Assembly: GCA_964390305.1 (NCBI GenBank)
Contig: CAYMHT010000016.1
Location: 1-37,696, forward strand
Source: SKLM01 sp964390305
GTDB lineage: Bacteria; Chloroflexota; Anaerolineae; B4-G1
DNA length: 37,696 bases
Reading direction: 5' to 3'
Shown here: positions 24,396-32,863 of the stretch, piece after piece
Layout: each line of letters opens with the position of its first letter
Position numbering within the stretch: position 1 is the stretch's first letter
Translations under genes and position numbers: made by a program
Notes under the pieces: generated by a model
The model's database searches: none
What the model was told of the DNA's origin: nothing
Seen by the model: only the letters and a program-made list of their open reading frames with translations

Positions 24396-25760
24396 GTGAG
24401 CCCCAGGCTGTCCCGTACACGCGCCCACACGGTCGCTCTTCTTGTGCTCTCCCTCGCGTTGGGCTCGAGTGCCTGCCTATCAGCGGGCATCGTCCCCGCC
24501 GAACGAAGCCCGACTCGACCCGCGGCCACCCGGGTGTCGCCGAGCCAGACACCGGTGGAGCCGACGGCTAATCAGCCGGCGACCGCAGCAATTCGGGTGC
24601 CTGAACTGGCCACGTACACGAACCACGCGTATGGCTTCTCGTTCCGCTACCCGTCGGCCTGGAGCATCATGGAGGGGCAGAACTTCGTCAGCCTCAGCCA
24701 GGGATCGAGGAATCTGGTGATCGGGTACCGACACGTCACGGAAGATCCCAACATCTGCTGCCGGGATCGGCTTCCCGAGGGAGAGGTGGTGGAGGCGGGT
24801 ACGGTGACGTGTGCGGGAGAGAGGGTCGACAAGGCCCTGCTCGTGTGCGAAGGGAAGACCAAGGCCGTGATCTACGAGGGGACCGAGGAGATTGCGCTCG
24901 GGGACCTGCGGTTCCTCTTCTACGTGGAGGACTTCAGCGCCGATTACGACGCGGCAGATATCTCGGACGACGTCCTTGCGCAGGTGGACCGGGTGATCAG
25001 GTCCCTGGAGACGTTCCGGCCCGCCGCGAGCTTCGAGACCGCGACGCCCAGGCCCACGGCACTCCCACCGACGCCGGAGCCGACCACGGAGCCGACGGCC
25101 ACCTCCCCAACCCCCACACCGGCTCCCGCCATCGCGGAGGTCAAACCCGGAGGGGCGAACCTGCGCAGCGGACCCGGGACCGACTACGCACTGGCGGGAT
25201 ATCTGGAGCCTGGTGAGCAAGTCGAGATCACGGCGCAGCACGAAGGCTGGTGGCGCGTGAAAACCGGCAACACGGAGGCCTGGGTGTCCAGCGCCGTCGT
25301 CGACGCCGACAACGTCGAGTCGGTGCCAGAGGTGGAGGCGACGCCGACCAGGGTCCCCCCCAGCCCGACCCTCATCCCCACAGCGGCCCCGCCATCGGCC
25401 ATCGAAGACGACCGCTGGATCGACGTGGATCTGTCGGAACAGCGGCTGAGGGCGTACGAAAACGGCGACGTGGTGCGCACGACCCCGATCTCAACCGGTC
25501 TGCCGGAGACCCCCACGGTGAAGGGGCAGTTCCGGATCTGGATCAAACTCCGCTACGATGATATGGAGGGTCCGGACTACTACCTGGAGGACGTACCCTA
25601 CGTGATGTACTTCTATCAGGGCTACGGGCTCCACGGGACGTACTGGCACAGCAACTTCGGTCAGCCGATGAGCCACGGCTGCGTGAATCTACCCACGTCA
25701 GAGGCCGAGTGGGTGTTCAATTTCGTCGACGTAGGAACCCTCGTGAACGTGCACGAGTGA
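24396..25760 (+). CDS. L,D-transpeptidase lipoprotein with PsbP-like and SH3b domains
   Basis: A 454-residue exported cell-wall enzyme. A signal with a weak lipobox (GSSAC, Cys27) is followed by a Thr/Pro-rich linker and a PsbP-like domain of about 130 residues (YTNHAYGFSFRYPSAWSI). A second Thr/Pro linker leads to a bacterial SH3 domain (VKPGGANLRSGPGTDYALAG ... WVSSAVVD, about 245-303) and a YkuD catalytic domain (about 338-454). The active-site motif is complete: HGTYWHSNFG and SHGCVNL with the catalytic cysteine. It should make or edit peptidoglycan cross-links or attach proteins to the wall. GTG start with GAGGAGG upstream. Confidence 0.93.
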   Translation: MSPRLSRTRAHTVALLVLSLALGSSACLSAGIVPAERSPTRPAATRVSPSQTPVEPTANQPATAAIRVPELATYTNHAYGFSFRYPSAWSIMEGQNFVSLSQGSRNLVIGYRHVTEDPNICCRDRLPEGEVVEAGTVTCAGERVDKALLVCEGKTKAVIYEGTEEIALGDLRFLFYVEDFSADYDAADISDDVLAQVDRVIRSLETFRPAASFETATPRPTALPPTPEPTTEPTATSPTPTPAPAIAEVKPGGANLRSGPGTDYALAGYLEPGEQVEITAQHEGWWRVKTGNTEAWVSSAVVDADNVESVPEVEATPTRVPPSPTLIPTAAPPSAIEDDRWIDVDLSEQRLRAYENGDVVRTTPISTGLPETPTVKGQFRIWIKLRYDDMEGPDYYLEDVPYVMYFYQGYGLHGTYWHSNFGQPMSHGCVNLPTSEAEWVFNFVDVGTLVNVHE

Positions 25761-26087
25761 CGTGGCCGTCCAGGTGCGCCGGTGTCTACAACCGGAAGAC
25801 CAGTTCTTCCCCGCATCGGTGTCATATCTGGTCGATTCGGAGCAGCGGCCGGTCTTGGAACACGTGCGGGGTCACGATGTGGCGATGATCCACGAGAGAT
25901 GAGGAGCCCTGGCCGCCGATGGACTGTTACCACACCAAACCGAATTCAAACCTTCTCCAACCAACCTCAACCCTGCCTCCAACTCATTCCGTCCATTGGC
26001 TGCGAAGTTCTGTGCTATCATCGCAGGGAAGTCCGCAAGGGTTCCAAGCCGAAGCAAGTCGATGCATGAAGTGAAGGAGGGTTGGAC
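25761..26087. other. Intergenic region with a possible 46-codon ORF (25762-25902)
   Basis: About 320 bp. An open frame starts at GTG 25762 just after the L,D-transpeptidase stop and ends at TGA 25900-25902; part of it reads QPEDQFFPASVSYLVD. It has no ribosome-binding site and no family I know; a remnant is possible. From 25930 the DNA is rich in CCAAC-like runs and non-coding. The last part must hold the promoter of the DUF7282 gene; TTGGCT (25996) and TATCAT (26016) are only 14 nt apart and so doubtful. Confidence 0.25.
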
Positions 26088-26630
26088 ATGTCTCAGATCT
26101 ACAAGTCAGTGGCAGTAGTTCTCGTAATCGTAGCGTCGCTGCTGGTCGTGCCAGTAGCGCGCGGTCAGGAGGTGACCCCGAGCGTCACGGTCAGCGATCA
26201 AGCGATCGAAGACGGGACGGTGACCGTGGACAGCGTGGTAAGTGATGGCCCTGGCTGGATCGTCATCCACACGGACGACGATGGTGCCCCTGGGCCCGTG
26301 ATCGGTCACGCGGCGGTGTCCGATGGTGAGAACACCAACGTGACGGTCGAGATCGACACGGAGGAGGCCACGGAGACGTTGTGGGCGATGCTGCACGAGG
26401 ACACGGGCGAAGAGGGAAGCTACGAGTTCCCGGACGCGGACCCGCCCGTCGAGCTGGAGGGCGAGATCGTGATGCAGTCGTTCAGCACGGCCGTCGTCCT
26501 GCCCGAGACGGGCGCAACCGTGATGCCTTGGGCTGCCCTCGCCATAGCGGCTGGGGGGATCGTCGCGCTGGCTGCTGGAATCCTTCTCAGCCGTCTGAGC
26601 GAGATGCGAGAAGCCCGGGTCGACGAATAG
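26088..26630 (+). CDS. Secreted DUF7282 protein with LPETG cell-wall sorting signal
   Basis: A 180-residue protein with an N-terminal signal peptide (about 1-27, cleaved near VARGQ). A single DUF7282-type domain follows (VTVSDQAIEDGTVTVDSV, DGPGWIVIH, GAPGPVIGHAAV, TLWAMLHEDTGEEGSYEFP). At 138-142 is LPETG, followed by a hydrophobic helix and a charged tail (RLSEMREARVDE): the full layout of a sortase substrate. DUF7282 proteins are otherwise known mainly from haloarchaea and some bacteria; function unknown. ATG at 26088 is chosen because AAGGAGG (26074-26080) is 7 nt upstream. No sortase gene is in the window. Confidence 0.85.
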   Translation: MSQIYKSVAVVLVIVASLLVVPVARGQEVTPSVTVSDQAIEDGTVTVDSVVSDGPGWIVIHTDDDGAPGPVIGHAAVSDGENTNVTVEIDTEEATETLWAMLHEDTGEEGSYEFPDADPPVELEGEIVMQSFSTAVVLPETGATVMPWAALAIAAGGIVALAAGILLSRLSEMREARVDE

Positions 26631-26655
26631 GGATCTGATGGAAGGACCCTGATGA

Positions 26656-26687
26656 CCGTGGGAGAGGCAGGCGTGCCTCTCCCACGG
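26656..26687 (+). terminator. Strong perfect hairpin after the DUF7282 gene
   Basis: A 14-bp perfect stem (CCGTGGGAGAGGCA, 26656-26669, and its complement 26674-26687) with a 4-nt loop, 26 bp after the stop. No T-run follows, so it is either a T-less terminator or an mRNA 3' stabiliser between this gene and the cupredoxin gene. Confidence 0.6.
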
Positions 26688-26725
26688 CGCTACATGGGTG
26701 AGAGCAGACACGTGAGGATATCGGC

Positions 26726-27223
26726 ATGGAGATCAAGACTGGCTTGAGACCGATCATGGGTGTTTTGATGGTGGGGTTTCTCGTCCTTGTTGCCTGTGTG
26801 CCGCCTGACGTCGAGGTGACCGAGGCGCCGACGGAGCCGCCGACAGAACCACCGACCGAACCGCCGACGGAGCCGCCTACGGAACCACCGGCGGAAGAAC
26901 CAACCGAGACTCCCACCGAGCCACCGACCGAGTCATCGACGGAGCCACCGGCTACCGGCGAACAGGTTGACGTTCTGATGGTAGATATCGCCTTCGAGCC
27001 AGAGGAGGTGACGGTGGCGCCCGGGACAACGGTCACCTGGATCAACGAGGACGCCGTCCAACACACGGTGACGGCAGGCACTCGCGGAGACCCGAGCGGG
27101 ATGTTCGACGAGACGGTACCCGGAGGGGGATCGTTTAGTTTCACCTTGGAGGAACCGGGGACGTACGAATACTTCTGTAGGTTCCACCCGGGGATGAGCG
27201 GCGTGGTCATCGTCGAGGAGTGA
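26726..27223 (+). CDS. Cupredoxin (plastocyanin-like) lipoprotein
   Basis: A 165-residue exported copper protein. The signal with lipobox LVAC (Cys24) is followed by a stalk of TEPP repeats (about 35-76) and a cupredoxin domain of about 85 residues. All four type 1 copper ligands are present: His113 (VQHTV), Cys151, His154 and Met157 (FCRFHPGM). It should act as a surface electron carrier or copper binder. The repeat stalk is low complexity (ACCGAGCCGCC-like) and may vary in length between strains. Confidence 0.93.
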   Translation: MEIKTGLRPIMGVLMVGFLVLVACVPPDVEVTEAPTEPPTEPPTEPPTEPPTEPPAEEPTETPTEPPTESSTEPPATGEQVDVLMVDIAFEPEEVTVAPGTTVTWINEDAVQHTVTAGTRGDPSGMFDETVPGGGSFSFTLEEPGTYEYFCRFHPGMSGVVIVEE

Positions 27224-27332
27224 CCGTTGCCGCCCGGCTCTCAATCGACCTGGGTAGGGACCCACCCCTGGATCCGGCTGGTGTGAGGTGGCCGCGGTGG
27301 CTCCCGCCGTGCCCTTATCTAGGAGGTGCTAG

Positions 27333-27857
27333 ATGGACCGGCCGATGCGGGATCACTTGAAAGAGGGAAACAGATTCCCCGACTTCGACCTGCCCGATCA
27401 TACGGGGAAGGACTGGAGGCTGTCGCAGTTGCTGCGCGGTTTCCCGGGAGCTCTGATGTTCGACCGGGGTCACTTCTGACCAAAGGGTCGTCGTCAGTTG
27501 ACGAACTACGCGGAGGACCTCCAGCCAGAGCTGCCCGTGAACTACTGTCACCTGATCACCGTCAGCGTGGATGATCAGGAGACCACGGCCGACCAGCGGG
27601 ACGCGCTGGGAGCGGAATGGACGTTCCTGTCGGATGCCGACCGGGAGCTGCTGTACGAGCTGGAGATAGTAGACACGACCGATCCCAAGCACGGTGATAT
27701 CTACATACCCTACACCTTCATTTTGGATCGCGACCGGACGATCTACAAGATCTACAACGGCTGGTGGTACCTGGGGCGTCCGACGGTGGAGGAGATTCGC
27801 ATCGACTGGCGCGCGTTGATGAAGAAGCGCGATGACTGGGTATACAGCGAAGAGTGA
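27333..27857 (+). CDS. Peroxiredoxin-like protein, probable selenoprotein (in-frame TGA = Sec49)
   Basis: Reading from ATG 27333, the frame runs to TGA 27855-27857 (174 residues) with one internal TGA at 27477-27479. The N-terminus EGNRFPDFDLPDHTG and LSQLL are the thioredoxin-fold start of AhpC/TSA peroxiredoxins. The TGA lies in LMFDRGHF-TGA-PKGRRQL, exactly where the family has its peroxidatic cysteine (RGxxC-P-x-x-R-R-Q-L). The frame then continues with normal family sequence (LITVSVDD, WTFLSDADRELLYELEIV, YIPYTFILDRDRTIY). The start has a perfect AGGAGG (27321-27326) 6 nt before it. A hairpin of bacterial SECIS type follows the TGA. No other cysteine lies near the site, so with Sec it would be a one-Sec peroxidase. 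A nonsense mutation or base error is the alternative, but it would have to hit just this codon. Confidence 0.85.
27486..27511 (+). promoter_or_regulatory. Candidate bacterial SECIS hairpin
   Basis: After the TGA (27477-27479), TCGTC (27491-27495) pairs with GACGA (27500-27504) around the loop AGTT (27496-27499). The stem extends outward with a bulged A505, a mismatch and a bulged G510 (pairs 90-506, 88-508, 87-509, 86-511; last three digits of 27xxx). Sixteen nt separate the TGA and the loop, and G is second in the loop. Both agree with what is known of bacterial SECIS elements read by SelB. Confidence 0.6.
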
Positions 27858-27908
27858 GGGCCCAGGGCGCCACCGTCTGGGGCATCCGGTGACTGCAGGG
27901 AGGGCTCA

Positions 27909-28583
27909 GTGAGGCGCTGGTCGTCCGTCACCCGAGTGCGGCGCTCGACACAAGAGGCGCGGGCTGCCTACGACCGGATGAGTGGCTGGTACGATCTGCT
28001 GGCTGGCCCCAGCGAGCGGAAGCACATCGACGCTGCTCTGGGAAAGCTGAAGGCGGACACCGGCGAGAGCATCCTGGAGATCGGATCTGGCACGGGACAC
28101 GCCCTGGTATCCCTGGCGCGATCGGTCGGGCATGCTGGGCAGGTCTACGGCGTCGATCTCTCGGAGGGGATGATCGAAGCGGCCAGGGAGAGGCTGAGGA
28201 AGGCTGGGCTGCGCCGTGAGCCAGCGCTGACATGCGGCGACGGCGCCCGATTGCCCCTCAGGGACGGATTGGTCGACGGGGTGTTCATGAGCTTCACCTT
28301 GGAGCTCTTCGACACGCCGCGAATTCCCCAGGTGCTCGACGAGTGTAAGCGTGTCCTGGGGGAAGACGGACGGCTGTGCGTCGTCAGCCTGACGAAGCGA
28401 GGAGCGGCGAGGCTGTCGGTGCGCTTGTACGAGTGGGTCCATCAACGCATGCCTCAGTACGTCGACTGCCGGCCCATTCCGGTGGAAGACGTGATCGAGG
28501 GCGCCGGCTTCGAAATTGCGGAGGTGGAGGGGCGATCGATGTGGGGGCTCCCTGTCGATGTGGTCCTGGGAAGAGTGGCTTGA
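27909..28583 (+). CDS. Class I SAM-dependent methyltransferase (UbiE-like)
   Basis: A 224-residue methyltransferase. SAM-binding motif I is ILEIGSGTGHAL (55-66), motif II VYGVDLSEGMIEAARERL, and the post-motif FMSFTLELFDTP. The N-terminal YDRMSGWYDLLAG is typical of the UbiE/MenG type. The acceptor is unknown. GTG with GGAGGG upstream, 51 nt after the selenoprotein candidate, so cotranscription is possible. About 70 bp follow before nifJ. Confidence 0.9.
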   Translation: MRRWSSVTRVRRSTQEARAAYDRMSGWYDLLAGPSERKHIDAALGKLKADTGESILEIGSGTGHALVSLARSVGHAGQVYGVDLSEGMIEAARERLRKAGLRREPALTCGDGARLPLRDGLVDGVFMSFTLELFDTPRIPQVLDECKRVLGEDGRLCVVSLTKRGAARLSVRLYEWVHQRMPQYVDCRPIPVEDVIEGAGFEIAEVEGRSMWGLPVDVVLGRVA

Positions 28584-28655
28584 GCGGCGAATGTTCTCTT
28601 TGATCGTCCATCCGTTGGGACACGCCGCCTGGGGAGCCCGAGTGAGGAGGCGGAA

Positions 28656-31600
28656 ATGGCGCGTGAAGAAGTGACCATTGACGGGAACGAGGCTGCGGCA
28701 TACGTGGCCCACCGCACGAACGAGGTGATCGCGATCTACCCCATCACGCCGGCCTCGCCGATGGGAGAGCACGCTGATTCGTGGAGCGCCTTCGGCGAGA
28801 CGAACATCTGGGGCACGGTTCCCCTCGTCACGGAGATGCAGTCGGAGGCGGGCGCGGTCGGTACGGTCCACGGCGCCCTTCAGACCGGCTCGCTGACCAC
28901 GACGTTCACCGCCAGCCAGGGACTCCTGTTGATGATCCCCAACATGTATAAGATCGCGGGGGAGCTGACCAGCACCGTGTTTCACATCGCCACACGATCG
29001 GTCGCGACGCACGCGCTCTCCATCTTCGACGACCACAGCGACGTGATGGCGGCCCGAAGCACCGGCTGGGCCATGCTCTTCGCCAACAGCGTGCAGGAGG
29101 TGATGGACTTCGCACTGATCGCCCAGGCGAGCACCCTGGAGACCCGCGTCCCTTTCCTCCACTGCCTCGATGGGTTCCGCACGTCCCACGAGATCCAGAA
29201 GATTGAGAGACTCGCCGAAGACGATATGCGGACGGTGCTCGACGACGAGCTGGTGCGCGCCCACCGACAGCGCGCGCTGTCGCCAGAGAAGCCCTTCATT
29301 CGCGGGACGGCGCAGAATCCAGATGTCTTCTTCCAGGCCAGGGAGGCGGTAAACCGCTACTACGAAAAGACACCGGGGACCGTTCAACGGGTGATGGATC
29401 GGTTCGCCGACGTCGTGGGCCGTCAGTACCACCTGTTTGACTACGTCGGGGCACCAGATGCCGATCGGGTCATTGTGCTGATGGGCTCGGGTGCGGAGAC
29501 GGCACAGGAGACCGTCAATTACCTGGTCGATCAGGGAGAGAGCGTGGGGACGGTGAAGGTTCGTCTCTACAGGCCCTTCTCCGTGGAGCGCTTCCTCGAC
29601 GCGCTGCCTCGTGGAGTTCGTGTAGTGGCGACACTCGATCGCACGAAGGAGCCGGGGGCCTCGGGGGAGCCGCTCTACCAGGACGTGGTGAGCGCGCTCG
29701 TCGAAGGGGCGGCGCCAGATGAGTCGCGCTTTCGGCATCAGCCGCGCGTGATAGGCGGGCGGTACGGCCTCTCCTCCAAGGAGTTCACGCCGGCGATGAT
29801 CAAGGGCGTGTTCGACGAGATGGCAACGGAGCAGCCCAGGCGCCACTTCACGGTGGGCATTGAGGACGACGTGACGAACACCAGCATCTCCTACGATCCC
29901 AGCTTCAGCACGGAGGCGGAGGATGTGGTGCGCGCCGTCTTCTGGGGCCTCGGCTCGGACGGGACGGTGAGCGCGAACAAGAACTCGATCAAGATCATCG
30001 GCGAGAAGACAGACAATCACGCCCAGGGCTACTTCGTATATGACTCGAAGAAGGCCGGGGCGGTGACGGTGTCCCACCTCCGTTTCGGGCCCAGGCCCAT
30101 CCATAGCACCTACCTGATCAACCAGGCTGGCTTTGTTGGCGTGCACCAGTTCCGCTTCTTCGAGCAATTCGATGTCTTGGAGCGGGCTGAGCAGAACGCC
30201 ACGATCCTGATCAACAGCCCCTATCCACCGGAGGAGACGTGGGACATGATCCCCCGCTCGGCGCAGAGGCAGATCATCGAGAAGAACCTGGCAGTGCACG
30301 GGATCAACGCGTACGAGATCGCCGAGCGGGTTGGGCTGGGAAATCGCATCAACACCGTGATGCAGACCTGCTTCTTCGCGCTGAGCGGCATCCTGCCCGG
30401 GGATGAGGCCATCGCCCGGATCAAGGAAGCGATCCAGAGCACCTACGGAAAGCGGGGCAAGGTGGTGGTGGAGAAAAACTACGCCGCCGTGGATGCTGCC
30501 GCAGAGGGGCTGTATGAGATCCAGGTGCCGGAGCAGGTGACCGGCGAGGTCGAGATGCCGCCCGTGGTGCCGGAGGAGGCTCCCACCTTCGTCCAGGATG
30601 TGACAGCCGCCATGATCCAGCGCGAGGGCGACTCCTTGCCCGTCAGTGCCATGCCGGTCGACGGCACCTTCCCCAGCGGCACCACCCGGTGGGAGAAGCG
30701 GAACATCGCGCTCCATGTGCCGGTGTGGCAGCCAGATGTCTGTATCCAATGCGGTCGCTGCGTGCTCTACTGCCCGCACGCCGTGATCCGCTCGAAGGTC
30801 TACGACGAACGCTATCTGGAGGAGGCGCCGACGACGTTCAAGTGGGCGGACGCCCGCTGGCGCCAGCCAGACATGGCAGACAAGAAATACACCGTACAGG
30901 TGGCCGTGGAGGATTGCACCGGCTGCGCCGTCTGTGTCGAGGTGTGCCCGGCCAAGGACAAGACCGCCATCGGGCGCAAGGCGATCAACATGGAGCCCCA
31001 GCTGCCAATTCGAGAGCACGAGCGGGAGAACTGGGACTTCTTCCGCTGGACCCTGCCTGAGGCGCCGCCGGATGCGGATCTCGACGTTGGCAGGACGAAG
31101 GACGTCCAGCTGCTGCAGCCCCTCTTCGAGTTCTCCAGTGCCTGCGCGGGCTGTGGTGAGACGCCTTACCTGAAGCTGTTGAGCCAGCTCTTCGGTGATC
31201 ATGCCGTCATCGCGAACGCCACGGGTTGCACGAGCATCTATGGGGGCAGCCTCCCCACCACGCCCTGGACCTTCAACGAGGAGGGCCGTGGTCCGGCGTG
31301 GAGCAATTCGCTCTTCGAGGACACCGCCGAGTTCGGTTTTGGGTTCCGGCTGACGCTCGACAAGCAGGCCGAGTATGCCCGCGAGCTGCTCGGCCGGCTG
31401 CGCTCGGACGTTGGGCAGGATCTCGCCGACGCGATACTGGCGGCGTTTCAGCGCGACCACGCCGGCATCAAGGCGCAGCGAGAACGTGTGGAGCAGCTCA
31501 AGAGACGCCTTGGTTCATCGGACGATGCGACGGCGAAGCATCTCTATAGCGTGGCCCATGCCCTGGTCAGGAGGAGTGTATGGAGCGTGGGGGGCGACGG

Positions 31601-32240
31601 GTGGGCGTATGACATCGGCTACGGAGGCCTGGATCACGTCTTGGCCATGGGACGCGACATCAATCTGCTAGTGCTGGATACCGAGGTCTACTCCAACACC
31701 GGCGGCCAGGCGTCGAAGGCTACCGGGCTGGGCGCCGTCGCGAAGTTCGCCGCCAGTGGCAAGCCGACGCCCAAGAAGGACCTGGGGATGATGGCGATGA
31801 CGTATGGATATGCCTATGTCGCCCAGGTCGCGATGGGTGCCAACCCGCGACAGACGATCCAGACGTTCCGGGAGGCCGAATCGTACGATGGTCCCTCCTT
31901 GATCATCGCCTACAGCACGTGTATTGCCCACGGTATCAACATGGCGAAAGGGATGGATCAAGAAAGGCTCGCTGTCGAGTCAGGGTACTGGCCCCTGTAC
32001 CGGTACGACCCCAGGTTGAGGGAGCAGGGGGAGAATCCCCTCCAGCTCGACTCCTCGGAGCCAACCGTGCCGCTCAAAGAGTACGCCTACAACGAGAACC
32101 GCTACCGCATGCTGGCGCAGAGTGATCCCGATAGAGCGGACACGCTTCTCGAGCAGGCGCAGAAGACGGTGGTCGATCGCTGGCGCAAGTACAAACACAT
32201 GGCGAGCATGGCGTTCGATCCTGGCGCCGACGCCGGATAG
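28656..32240 (+). CDS. nifJ: Pyruvate:ferredoxin (flavodoxin) oxidoreductase, single-chain
   Basis: Oxidises pyruvate and CoA to acetyl-CoA and CO2, passing electrons to ferredoxin or flavodoxin. The 1194-residue chain has all domains in order: the N-terminal pyrimidine-binding domain (IYPITPASPMGEHAD), domain II and CoA-binding region, then a ferredoxin domain with CIQCGRCVLYCP (near 695) and CTGCAVCVEVCP (near 753). The TPP domain has CAGCGE (near 829) for the third cluster, GDGWAYDIGYGG (near 981) and VYSNTGGQ. The extra C-terminal segment (about 1090-1194) seen in aerotolerant enzymes is partly present. It implies at least partly anaerobic pyruvate metabolism. ATG has GAGGAGG upstream. 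FMN reductase and DHOD-like genes follow at 11 and 6 nt, as an operon. Confidence 0.97.
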   Translation: MAREEVTIDGNEAAAYVAHRTNEVIAIYPITPASPMGEHADSWSAFGETNIWGTVPLVTEMQSEAGAVGTVHGALQTGSLTTTFTASQGLLLMIPNMYKIAGELTSTVFHIATRSVATHALSIFDDHSDVMAARSTGWAMLFANSVQEVMDFALIAQASTLETRVPFLHCLDGFRTSHEIQKIERLAEDDMRTVLDDELVRAHRQRALSPEKPFIRGTAQNPDVFFQAREAVNRYYEKTPGTVQRVMDRFADVVGRQYHLFDYVGAPDADRVIVLMGSGAETAQETVNYLVDQGESVGTVKVRLYRPFSVERFLDALPRGVRVVATLDRTKEPGASGEPLYQDVVSALVEGAAPDESRFRHQPRVIGGRYGLSSKEFTPAMIKGVFDEMATEQPRRHFTVGIEDDVTNTSISYDPSFSTEAEDVVRAVFWGLGSDGTVSANKNSIKIIGEKTDNHAQGYFVYDSKKAGAVTVSHLRFGPRPIHSTYLINQAGFVGVHQFRFFEQFDVLERAEQNATILINSPYPPEETWDMIPRSAQRQIIEKNLAVHGINAYEIAERVGLGNRINTVMQTCFFALSGILPGDEAIARIKEAIQSTYGKRGKVVVEKNYAAVDAAAEGLYEIQVPEQVTGEVEMPPVVPEEAPTFVQDVTAAMIQREGDSLPVSAMPVDGTFPSGTTRWEKRNIALHVPVWQPDVCIQCGRCVLYCPHAVIRSKVYDERYLEEAPTTFKWADARWRQPDMADKKYTVQVAVEDCTGCAVCVEVCPAKDKTAIGRKAINMEPQLPIREHERENWDFFRWTLPEAPPDADLDVGRTKDVQLLQPLFEFSSACAGCGETPYLKLLSQLFGDHAVIANATGCTSIYGGSLPTTPWTFNEEGRGPAWSNSLFEDTAEFGFGFRLTLDKQAEYARELLGRLRSDVGQDLADAILAAFQRDHAGIKAQRERVEQLKRRLGSSDDATAKHLYSVAHALVRRSVWSVGGDGWAYDIGYGGLDHVLAMGRDINLLVLDTEVYSNTGGQASKATGLGAVAKFAASGKPTPKKDLGMMAMTYGYAYVAQVAMGANPRQTIQTFREAESYDGPSLIIAYSTCIAHGINMAKGMDQERLAVESGYWPLYRYDPRLREQGENPLQLDSSEPTVPLKEYAYNENRYRMLAQSDPDRADTLLEQAQKTVVDRWRKYKHMASMAFDPGADAG

Positions 32241-32251
32241 CGAGGGTGGAA

Positions 32252-32857
32252 ATGAGCAGTCCACGGTCTGATACGGTCAGAGCGCTGGGGATTGCCGGCA
32301 GCCTGCGGGAGCGCTCGTACAACCGGGCCCTGCTGCGGGCGGCGCGGGAGCTGGCGCCGGACGACTTGCAGATTGAGGTTCTCGACAACGAGACCCTCAA
32401 GCGCATTCCGCTTTACAACGAGGACGTCCGGGCGCAGGGGGACCCTGAAGCCGTGAGGGCTCTGAAGCAGGCGATTCGCCAGGCCGACGCGCTGGTCGTG
32501 GCGACGCCCGAGTACAACCACTCGATTGCCGGGGTCTTGAAGAACGCGCTCGACTGGGCGTCGCGTCCACCGGGCGCATCCCCGCTGGACGGGAAGCCGG
32601 TGGCCATCATGGGAGCCTCGCAGGGCAGCTTTGGGACGGTGCGGGCTCAGATGCATCTGCGGCAGGTCTGCGTCTACACCAACATGCTGCCGGTCAACAG
32701 GCCACAGGTGCTCGTGGCGCGCGCTCAGCGCAAGTTTGACGAGGCTGGCCGTCTTCAGGATCAGAAGACCCGGGGATTCGTGCGGCAACAGATGGAGGCG
32801 CTGATTGCGTGGACCCGCAGAGTGCAGGAGAGCGCGCCGGGGGGCGCGAAGGAGTAG
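32252..32857 (+). CDS. NADPH-dependent FMN reductase family protein
   Basis: A 201-residue flavodoxin-fold protein. The phosphate-binding loop is GIAGSLRERSYNRALLRAA near the N-terminus, and TPEYNHSIAGVLKNALDW is the classic signature of NAD(P)H:quinone/FMN/chromate reductases (ArsH/YieF group). MGASQGSFG is the third conserved loop. It may supply reduced flavin or quinone reduction. ATG at 32252 is chosen over GTG 32246, since GAGGG stands at the right distance. It is the middle gene of the nifJ operon. Confidence 0.93.
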   Translation: MSSPRSDTVRALGIAGSLRERSYNRALLRAARELAPDDLQIEVLDNETLKRIPLYNEDVRAQGDPEAVRALKQAIRQADALVVATPEYNHSIAGVLKNALDWASRPPGASPLDGKPVAIMGASQGSFGTVRAQMHLRQVCVYTNMLPVNRPQVLVARAQRKFDEAGRLQDQKTRGFVRQQMEALIAWTRRVQESAPGGAKE

Positions 32858-32863
32858 ACGATC

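Noticed and set aside
26830..26950. TEPP-coding repeats as a CRISPR-like array
   Set aside because: They are an in-frame Thr/Glu/Pro stalk of the cupredoxin lipoprotein; the units are 12 bp with no spacers.
27477..27479. TGA taken as a simple nonsense mutation
   Set aside because: It falls on the single catalytic codon, the frame is intact on both sides, and a SECIS-like hairpin follows. A base error is still possible.
27906..31460. A 1184-codon open frame antisense to nifJ
   Set aside because: It mirrors nifJ in GC-rich DNA, has no recognisable motifs and overlaps a clear enzyme gene.
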